This document shows, in pieces, positions 1-4,072 of a stretch of 5,408 bases of DNA. The notes beneath the pieces were generated by a model. It did no database searches. It saw only the letters and a program-made list of their open reading frames with translations, and was not told where the DNA came from. Location of the stretch: positions 1 to 5,408 of the forward strand of contig CAMFHW010000316.1 of the NCBI GenBank assembly GCA_945952175.1. The letters run 5' to 3'. The position numbers were made by a program, and so were the translations under genes. The stretch is from an uncultured Phenylobacterium sp. (lineage in GTDB: Bacteria; Pseudomonadota; Alphaproteobacteria; Caulobacterales; Caulobacteraceae). Each line of letters opens with the position of its first letter. Position 1 is the stretch's first letter.

Positions 1-124
1 ATATCGTTGGCCAAAGCCTTAGCGTAGGATTTCGCCCTCTCCCGCAAACGACCCCGAAATCCATGGCGGGTCCTTGCCTAGCGTCGGTCATTGGATGACG
101 CGGCCGCCGCACGGTTCCCGCGCG

Positions 125-161
125 ACCGATCGGGGTCCAGCGGCCCTGGCGACGGATCGGT
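125..161. repeat. Imperfect palindrome (possible terminator or operator)
   Basis: The arms ACCGATC (125-131) and GATCGGT (155-161) are perfect complements. Between them GTC, CAG and CTG, GAC continue the pairing with small bulges, giving a hairpin of roughly 13 paired bases. No T-run follows on the + strand, so a classic intrinsic terminator is not supported. It could end an upstream transcript or act as a protein binding site. Confidence 0.35.
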
Positions 162-233
162 TCTCCCCTGGCGGGGCGCCGTTGGCCGCGAAGGTCAGGA
201 TAGGTACTCAGAATGAGCCATGGCTAAGGCGTT

Positions 234-248
234 TTAAGAGTCTGTTAT
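234..248 (+). promoter_or_regulatory. Candidate CtrA-like box upstream of the chemoreceptor
   Basis: TTAA (234-237), a 7-base spacer, then TTAT (245-248) matches the CtrA consensus TTAA-N7-TTAA with one mismatch. A second TTAACTAT at 316-323 is one base off the TTAACCAT form of the half-site. CtrA controls many motility and chemotaxis genes in Caulobacterales, so the position ahead of a chemoreceptor is sensible. The motif is short and the host is inferred, so this is only a candidate. Confidence 0.28.
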
Positions 249-356
249 CCGAAATCTTCAACTCTCCAGAAGACTGCATGTAACCCGAAGCTTCGCCACG
301 ACTATGGCGAGCAAATTAACTATTCTATACCACGTGAAGTCGTGAACCCCATGGGC

Positions 357-363
357 AGGAGAG
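357..363 (+). promoter_or_regulatory. Shine-Dalgarno deciding the GTG start of the chemoreceptor
   Basis: AGGAGAG at 357-363 lies 7 bases ahead of the GTG at 371. The nearby ATG at 351 is not in the same frame and would encode only ten residues, so the GTG is the supported start. Confidence 0.7.
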
Positions 364-370
364 ATCGCCG

Positions 371-2143
371 GTGTTCAACTTGAAAACGAAGGGCGCCGGC
401 GACCCGGCCGGGACGCTCGCCGCCTTGCACCGGTCGCTGGCGGTGATCGAGTTCGATCCCACGGGCAAGATCCTCGCGGCCAACGAGAACTTCTGCCGGG
501 CGATGGGGTACAGCGCCAGCGAGCTCATGGGGCAGAACCATAGCCTGTTCGTGTCGCAGAGCCACGCCCGCAGCGATGAGTACCGGGCCTTCTGGCAGAA
601 GCTTCGCGGGGGCGAGTTCGACGCCCGCGAATATCTGCGCTTCGGCAAGGGCGGCGCCGAGGTGTGGATCCAGGCCTCCTACAACCCGGTCCGCAACGCC
701 AGGGGCCAGGTGACGCGGGTGGTGAAGGTCGCCACGGTCATCACCGAGGAGAAGCGCCGCAACGCCGACTTCGCCGGCAAGATCGAAGCCATCTCGCGGG
801 CCCAGGCGATGATCGAGTTCACGCCGGACGGGGTGGTGCTGGACGCCAATTCCCACTTCCTCGCCGCGCTCGGCTATGCGCTGGAGGAGATCCAGGGCCA
901 GCATCACCGGATGTTCGTGGACGCGGAGACCTCCGCCTCGCGCGACTACGAGGACTTCTGGCGCAAGCTGCGCGAGGGGGAGTATGTCGCCGCCGAGTTC
1001 AAGCGCGTGGGCAAGGGCGGCAAGGCGGTCTGGATCCAGGCCTCCTACAATCCGATCTTCGACCATGAGCGCCGTGTGGTGAAGGTGGTGAAGTTCGCCA
1101 CCGACGTCACCGCCCGCGTGAATGCGATCAACGACATCGCCGCGGCCCTGGACCTGATGGCCAAGAACAGCCTGTCGCACCGCGTCGAGGCGCTGGCGGA
1201 CCCGAACCTCGACAAGCTACGCGCCGATCTCAACAGCGCGCTGGCGGCGCTCGACGACAGCATGGCCGCCGTCGCCGCATCGACCACCAGCGTCGACGGC
1301 GGCGCGTCCGAGATCGCCATCGCCTCCGACGACCTGTCCCGGCGGACCGAACAGCAGGCCGCCAGCCTGGAAGAGACCGCCGCGGCGCTGGACGAGATCA
1401 CCGCCACGGTGAAGCGCAGCGCCCAGGGCGCGCGCCAGGTCTCGACGGCGGCCTCCGAGGCGCGGGCGGACGCCGAGAAGTCCGGCGAGGTGGTGCAGCA
1501 GGCGGTGTCCGCCATGGGCGAGATCGAGGCTTCGGCCAAGGAGATCACCCAGATCATCGGGGTGATCGACGAGATCGCCTTCCAGACCAACCTCTTGGCC
1601 CTGAACGCCGGGGTCGAGGCGGCCCGGGCTGGAGAAGCGGGCAAGGGCTTCGCCGTCGTGGCCTCGGAGGTGCGGGCCCTTGCGCAACGCTCGGCCGAGG
1701 CCGCCAAGGAGATCAAGACCCTGATCGCGACCTCCTCTGGCCAGGTGGCCAGGGGGGTGCAGCTCGTCGGCGAGGCGGGCGGGGCGCTCACCAGCATCGT
1801 CGCCAAGGTCGCCGAGATCGATGCGCTGATCTCGGAGATTGCGCTGTCCTCGCAGGAGCAGGCGACGGGGCTGGCGCAGGTCAACACCGCCGTCAACCAG
1901 ATGGACCAGGTGACCCAGCAGAACGCGGCGATGGTCGAGGAGGCCACCGCCGCCGCCGCCAGCCTGCGGTCCGAGAGCCGCTCGCTGTCGGAGGTGGTGG
2001 ACCGCTTCAGCACCAGCCGGGCGCGGTCCCGGCCGGAACTGGCCTGGGAGCGGGCCCGCGCGCCGGCGGCGCCCGTGGTGGTGCGCCAGCAGGCGCGGCT
2101 GGCGGCCGCGGTCGGCGGGCAAGGGGAATGGGCGGAGTTCTAG
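371..2143 (+). CDS. Soluble methyl-accepting chemotaxis protein, PAS-PAS-HAMP-like-MCP
   Basis: This cytoplasmic chemoreceptor should signal to the CheA/CheW kinase complex. Two similar PAS domains span residues about 13-128 and 133-248. Each ends in a near-identical VWIQASYNP strand, with the Trp at 99 and 221, typical of redox-, oxygen- or small-ligand-sensing PAS modules as in BdlA and Aer. A HAMP-like linker follows (about 250-302, with Pro278). The MCP helical hairpin runs from about 310 to 540. Its tip is DEIAFQTNLLALNAGVEAAR, starting at Asp400 and matching the family almost exactly, followed by GKGFAVVASEVRALAQRSAEA. An Ala/Arg/Pro-rich tail ends in EWAEF (586-590), which fits the xWxxF tether used by CheR and CheB. 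No transmembrane segment or signal peptide is present, so the receptor is soluble. The GTG start is supported by AGGAGAG. The gene stands alone and converges on the next gene. The ligand or cofactor cannot be told from sequence. Confidence 0.95.
   Translation: MFNLKTKGAGDPAGTLAALHRSLAVIEFDPTGKILAANENFCRAMGYSASELMGQNHSLFVSQSHARSDEYRAFWQKLRGGEFDAREYLRFGKGGAEVWIQASYNPVRNARGQVTRVVKVATVITEEKRRNADFAGKIEAISRAQAMIEFTPDGVVLDANSHFLAALGYALEEIQGQHHRMFVDAETSASRDYEDFWRKLREGEYVAAEFKRVGKGGKAVWIQASYNPIFDHERRVVKVVKFATDVTARVNAINDIAAALDLMAKNSLSHRVEALADPNLDKLRADLNSALAALDDSMAAVAASTTSVDGGASEIAIASDDLSRRTEQQAASLEETAAALDEITATVKRSAQGARQVSTAASEARADAEKSGEVVQQAVSAMGEIEASAKEITQIIGVIDEIAFQTNLLALNAGVEAARAGEAGKGFAVVASEVRALAQRSAEAAKEIKTLIATSSGQVARGVQLVGEAGGALTSIVAKVAEIDALISEIALSSQEQATGLAQVNTAVNQMDQVTQQNAAMVEEATAAAASLRSESRSLSEVVDRFSTSRARSRPELAWERARAPAAPVVVRQQARLAAAVGGQGEWAEF
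665..1050 (+). repeat. Intragenic PAS duplication with an exact 20-bp repeat
   Basis: The 20 bases TGGATCCAGGCCTCCTACAA occur exactly at 665-684 and 1031-1050, a period of 366 bases or 122 codons. They encode the same WIQASYN strand in PAS1 and PAS2. The preceding FGKGG/VGKGG and following VVKVVK/VVKVAT segments are also alike, so the two PAS domains are tandem paralogous copies. Confidence 0.85.
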
Positions 2144-2174
2144 CCGGGGCGATCGCGCTAGGCGTCGCCCCGGC
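2143..2174. terminator. Hairpin between convergent genes, likely bidirectional terminator
   Basis: GCCGGGGCGA (2143-2152) and TCGCCCCGGC (2165-2174) form a perfect 10-bp stem with a 12-base loop. It begins at the last base of the chemoreceptor stop codon and ends 2 bases before the stop codon of the opposing gene. It is therefore placed to end both transcripts. A clear T-run is missing on either strand, which is common in high-GC alphaproteobacteria but lowers confidence. Confidence 0.55.
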
Positions 2175-2176
2175 GC

Positions 2177-2551
2177 CTAGGCGTCCTTCGCGGCCTTCGG
2201 CGCCGTTCGAGCGGCCGGCGCGCTCAGCTCGGTCACCAGGGTGACCGGGCCGAAATAGCCGAAGTCCTCCTGCACGCAGGCCAGCGCGAGGTCGACGTCG
2301 CGGTAGGTCTTGGGATGGTCGGACTTGAACATATTGACCCGGTGTTCGCCGGGTCGGCCGTTCATCCGCACATAGATGGTCCAGCGCCGGTCTTCGCCCT
2401 GCACGAGGCGGACGTCCTTGAGGCTGCCGCCGTTCTGCAGGTAGGCGGCCAGGCTGCGCACACGAATGGCGTGCTCGGGATTGCTGGCCGCGATCCAGGC
2501 CTCATCGTCCCGTCCAGGCGGCGCGGACCGCTTGTCGTCCTTCTTCGGCAA
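2177..2551 (-). CDS. Hypothetical protein, 124 residues, unrecognised
   Basis: I do not recognise a named family with certainty. The protein has a charged, Lys/Arg/Asp-rich N-terminus (residues 1-18), a compact middle (about 19-105) and an Ala/Pro/Lys tail. The middle contains RVRSLAAYLQNGGSLKDVRLV, then RRWTIYVRMNGRPGEHRVNMF, then KSDHPKTYRDVDLALACV and a DFGYFGPVTL ending. This mixture looks like a small alpha/beta fold with no transmembrane segment or signal peptide. The start is TTG at 2551, supported by GGGGGAG on the minus strand (complement of about 2562-2568) 10 bases upstream; no ATG lies in the N-terminal part. It is monocistronic and convergent with the chemoreceptor. I have a weak impression that proteins with a similar FKSD-PKTYRDV-DFGYFG core occur on plasmids and ICEs, which would make it accessory. 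That is recollection, not evidence from this sequence. Confidence 0.8.
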   Translation of the reverse strand: MPKKDDKRSAPPGRDDEAWIAASNPEHAIRVRSLAAYLQNGGSLKDVRLVQGEDRRWTIYVRMNGRPGEHRVNMFKSDHPKTYRDVDLALACVQEDFGYFGPVTLVTELSAPAARTAPKAAKDA

Positions 2552-2861
2552 CGGAAAGGAGCTCCCCCTGCAGCTCGCGATTCACCTTGTCCCTATCAGG
2601 AAACCGGGGCCCGCGTCTGCGTCGGATGGTGAAATATCGTCGGTCCCTTATCTTGACGGCGCACAGAACAATACCGTCGTAGTTGAGTAGTTTGGGTGCT
2701 GCACGCGACAGTGAAGCTTATTTCGTGCGTCAGGCGAGTAGTGCAGGCGACAACCATTGGCTGCGGCGCGGCCTCTAGTCTTACCGTGGCGTAGGGTCAC
2801 ACGGCCGAGGCTGTCTTGGAATCGTAGCGGGGCGCCTTGGTCTTAGGCAACTCACTTTTGC

Positions 2862-2931
2862 GGGGGAGCGCCCTCCCCCTGCGTCGGAGCCGGACGTCTC
2901 CGCCGACCCCCACCAGCGGGGAGCGCCCCGC
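2862..2931. repeat. Three consecutive hairpins with a shared 11-bp repeat
   Basis: The first hairpin is GGGGGAG (2862-2868), a CGCC loop and CTCCCCC (2873-2879). The second pairs GTCGG (2883-2887) with CCGAC (2903-2907) and encloses CGGA/TCCG (2891-2894 and 2899-2902), with an AGC bulge. The third is GCGGGG (2916-2921), an AGCG loop and CCCCGC (2926-2931). The first and third share GGGGAGCGCCC as an 11-bp direct repeat at 2863-2873 and 2918-2928. No T-run adjoins them in a terminator position. Confidence 0.55.
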
Positions 2932-2952
2932 AACGCCCCCGAAGGGAAGGGC

Positions 2953-2974
2953 GGCGCCGGCCGGAGCCGGCGCC
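2953..2974 (-). terminator. Probable terminator hairpin of the DUF736 gene
   Basis: GGCGCCGGC (2953-2961) and GCCGGCGCC (2966-2974) form a perfect 9-bp stem with the 4-base loop CGGA. It begins 7 bases past the end of the DUF736 stop codon on the minus strand. The minus-strand sequence after it is pyrimidine-rich rather than a true T-run, so termination may be weak or the hairpin may mainly protect the 3' end. Confidence 0.55.
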
Positions 2975-2981
2975 GGGCGGA

Positions 2982-3302
2982 TCAGGACCGCGTCCAGATC
3001 AGGCTGAAGCGGTCGCCGTCCTCGACCAGGGTGGCGAACAGCGGCGCAGCGAAGGCCGGATCGTCGATCTTGACCGAGAGGTAGTCGCGCTGCTGGGCGC
3101 TGGTCTTCTTCCAGGCCGCTCCGAGTTCGGTGTCGGACCCGTCGCGGCCCTGGGCGGTGCCGCGGGCGAAGATCCGATAGTCCGGGGCGTTGTCGCTGCT
3201 CTTGTCGGTCTTGCGGATGTCCAGCTCGACGTCGAGGCTCAAGGTGCGGATGGCGCCGTGGAAGGTGTCGCCGCGGCGGGTGAAGGTTCCGATGGTGGCC
3301 AT
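2982..3302 (-). CDS. DUF736 family protein
   Basis: The 106-residue protein begins MATIGTFTRRGDTFHGAIRT and continues with LSLDVELDIRKTDKSSDNAPDYRIFA, an LGAAWKKTSAQQRDYLSVKIDD segment, and ends RFSLIWTRS. This is the full-length pattern of DUF736, a small soluble beta-rich family of unknown biochemical role. The family is abundant on alphaproteobacterial and other proteobacterial plasmids and ICEs, usually near Toprim, ParB-like and conjugation genes. The ATG start is supported by AGGAG (complement of 3310-3314) 7 bases upstream. It is transcribed away from the Toprim-ParB cluster, and a perfect palindrome sits just ahead of its ribosome binding site. Its presence is the first clear sign of an island. 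Family assignment is confident; function is unknown. Confidence 0.92.
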   Translation of the reverse strand: MATIGTFTRRGDTFHGAIRTLSLDVELDIRKTDKSSDNAPDYRIFARGTAQGRDGSDTELGAAWKKTSAQQRDYLSVKIDDPAFAAPLFATLVEDGDRFSLIWTRS

Positions 3303-3323
3303 GGGGCTGCTCCTGTCTGTCTT

Positions 3324-3342
3324 GACCGCGCCGATCGCGGTC
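3324..3342. promoter_or_regulatory. Perfect 19-bp palindrome ahead of DUF736 (operator or leader hairpin)
   Basis: GACCGCG (3324-3330), a CCGAT spacer and CGCGGTC (3336-3342) form a perfect inverted repeat. It lies 21 bases upstream of the DUF736 start codon and 9 bases upstream of its Shine-Dalgarno. Position and symmetry fit a repressor operator in the promoter or 5' leader, or an RNA hairpin affecting translation. No regulator gene is visible in the window. Confidence 0.4.
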
Positions 3343-3665
3343 TCGATGGCGTTTCAGGAGGTCGGCGCAGGCCGGGGCCGCACCCGTCAGGGCGCTCCCG
3401 ACGCCGGCGGCGGCTTTGTTGTCGGCGAGGAGGCCGCCAGGACGGGGAAGAAAGCCTGGCCGCCGCGCGTTGCGGCCCCGGCGGAGGCTTGCAAAAGCCG
3501 TCGCCGACCAGCACGCCAAACCGAGAGACCGCGCTTCGGTCGCGTCAGACGCGGGGCTTGCCCACATCGGCGCCTTGGCCGATCCGCTGCGGGAAATCTG
3601 TGGCGCAGGAGGTGACTTTTTAACCGAAAAGGGCCACTATCCGCGCGCCGGCTGCGGCGCGCCAG

Positions 3666-3720
3666 GGTCTTCGGACCCCGGCCGGCCCAGCCGCGGAGCG
3701 GGCCGGGGGCGGTCCAGACC
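3666..3720 (+). promoter_or_regulatory. Long leader hairpin directly upstream of the small membrane gene
   Basis: Three successive arms pair: GGTCT (3666-3670) with AGACC (3716-3720), GGAC (3673-3676) with GTCC (3712-3715), and CCCGGCC (3677-3683) with GGCCGGG (3701-3707). This gives 16 base pairs with two small internal bulges and a 17-base loop. The stem ends 3 bases before the AAGGAGG ribosome binding site at 3724-3730. It leaves that site exposed, so it might stabilise the message, insulate it, or act as an attenuator for transcripts from further upstream. Confidence 0.4.
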
Positions 3721-3734
3721 CATAAGGAGGGGGC

Positions 3735-3944
3735 ATGGCCGGGGAGTGGCGCGAGAGGCTCGCGCGCACGGGATTTCGTCGTCGCGACCTGCTGCTGGCG
3801 GTGCCGCTCGGGGTGATCGTCGCCGTGGTCGCGGACATGGCCTGGAACCCGGCTGACCCGGGGGTGGTCAGTTGGGCGTCGCTCGCCATCTCCGGCGGGG
3901 CGATCGCGCTTTATCTGGGTATGCTGGCGTGGGACCGGCGCTAG
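3735..3944 (+). CDS. Small two-helix inner-membrane protein, 69 residues
   Basis: No known family is recognised. A basic N-terminus (residues 1-18, with RERLARTGFRRR) precedes a hydrophobic segment at about 19-37 (LLLAVPLGVIVAVVADMAW). A short polar loop with NPADPG follows, then a second hydrophobic segment at about 44-64, and the protein ends in DRR. The charge pattern predicts both ends in the cytoplasm. The ATG is preceded by a strong AAGGAGG (3724-3730), with only 4 bases of spacing. The gene is the first of the rightward cluster and stops 71 bases before the leader peptide of the Toprim gene, so co-transcription is likely. Such small proteins occur in ICE maintenance regions, but no role can be assigned. 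Confidence 0.75.
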   Translation: MAGEWRERLARTGFRRRDLLLAVPLGVIVAVVADMAWNPADPGVVSWASLAISGGAIALYLGMLAWDRR

Positions 3945-4015
3945 GCGCCGGGTCGGGGAAAGGGCGAAGCAAGGGGACCTGGGGGCGTCGGACGCGTTAG
4001 AGGAGGCCAAGGCCC

Positions 4016-4072
4016 ATGCCCATGCTCGGATCGAACATCTTCGCGCCTCGGGGAGGCGCGCTATGTCCTTAA
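4016..4072 (+). CDS. Putative 18-codon leader peptide overlapping the Toprim start
   Basis: The frame encodes MPMLGSNIFAPRGGALCP and stops at TAA 4070-4072, 7 bases past the A of the Toprim ATG in another frame. It has an AGGAGG at 4001-4006 with a 9-base spacer, a better ribosome binding arrangement than that of the Toprim gene. An in-frame TAG lies at 3998-4000, so it does not belong to a longer upstream gene. A ribosome translating it must pass through the hairpin at 4042-4060 that contains the Toprim ribosome binding site. This suggests a translational-coupling leader. Function is inferred from geometry only; the peptide itself resembles nothing I know. Confidence 0.45.
   Translation: MPMLGSNIFAPRGGALCP
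4042..4060 (+). promoter_or_regulatory. Hairpin sequestering the Toprim ribosome binding site
   Basis: CGCGCCTC (4042-4049), a GGG loop and GAGGCGCG (4053-4060) form a perfect 8-bp stem that ends 2 bases before the Toprim ATG. The only Shine-Dalgarno-like sequence for that gene, GGGGAGG (4050-4056), lies in the loop and 3' arm. When folded, the site would be largely blocked, and translation of the overlapping leader peptide would open it. Confidence 0.5.

Larger units (their letters stand above)
1..370. other. Intergenic leader upstream of the chemoreceptor
   Basis: No convincing gene is visible in this stretch. A 69-codon frame beginning with TTG at 74 has no good ribosome binding site and a composition typical of non-coding GC-rich DNA. 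The stretch holds an imperfect palindrome at 125-161, then an AT-richer segment at about 230-330 with CtrA-like TTAA boxes, and finally the Shine-Dalgarno of the chemoreceptor gene. It most likely carries the chemoreceptor promoter and possibly the end of an upstream transcription unit. Confidence 0.6.
2552..2981. other. Intergenic stretch between hypothetical protein and DUF736 gene
   Basis: No convincing gene is present. The part at about 2600-2800 is visibly AT-richer than its surroundings and should hold the minus-strand promoter of the 124-residue protein. A + strand TTGACG at 2653-2658 resembles a -35 box but has no good -10 partner. From 2862 to 2974 the DNA becomes extremely GC-rich and is filled with hairpins. 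This is a plausible place for the junction between chromosome and island, but no attachment-site repeat can be demonstrated inside the window. Confidence 0.5.
3303..3734. other. Divergent intergenic region between DUF736 and small membrane gene
   Basis: No gene on either strand is convincing here. The region must hold promoters for both divergent units, though no strong -35/-10 pair stands out; the best + strand guess is GTGACT at 3612 with CACTAT at 3635, which is weak. It is rich in inverted repeats: a palindrome at 3324-3342, imperfect GGCCGCCAGG/CCTGGCCGCC at 3432-3464, GGCTT-GCAA-AAGCC at 3486-3499, ATCGGC/GCCGAT at 3566-3583, and the long hairpin at 3666-3720. Confidence 0.5.

Noticed and set aside
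74..283. 69-codon + strand frame starting with TTG
   Set aside because: It has no good ribosome binding site, a composition like non-coding GC-rich DNA and no recognisable motif, and it spans the palindrome at 125-161.
351..383. Ten-codon frame from ATG 351 overlapping the chemoreceptor start
   Set aside because: It lacks a ribosome binding site of its own; the overlap looks accidental, unlike the leader ahead of the Toprim gene.
1045..2122. Long minus-strand open frames inside the chemoreceptor gene
   Set aside because: They mirror the Ala/Glu-rich coiled-coil codons of the real gene and carry no domain signature.
2632..2690. Possible promoter for a + strand small RNA, with TTGACG at 2653
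   Set aside because: No acceptable -10 element follows at the right spacing and no terminator-bounded transcript can be proposed.
2797..3567. 256-codon minus-strand frame covering the DUF736 gene
   Set aside because: It overlaps the confident DUF736 gene in another frame and consists of Arg/Pro/Gly-rich low-complexity sequence.
3387..4010. 207-codon minus-strand frame across the small membrane gene
   Set aside because: Its composition is typical of a shadow frame, it has no family motif, and the opposite strand has a better-supported gene with a strong ribosome binding site.
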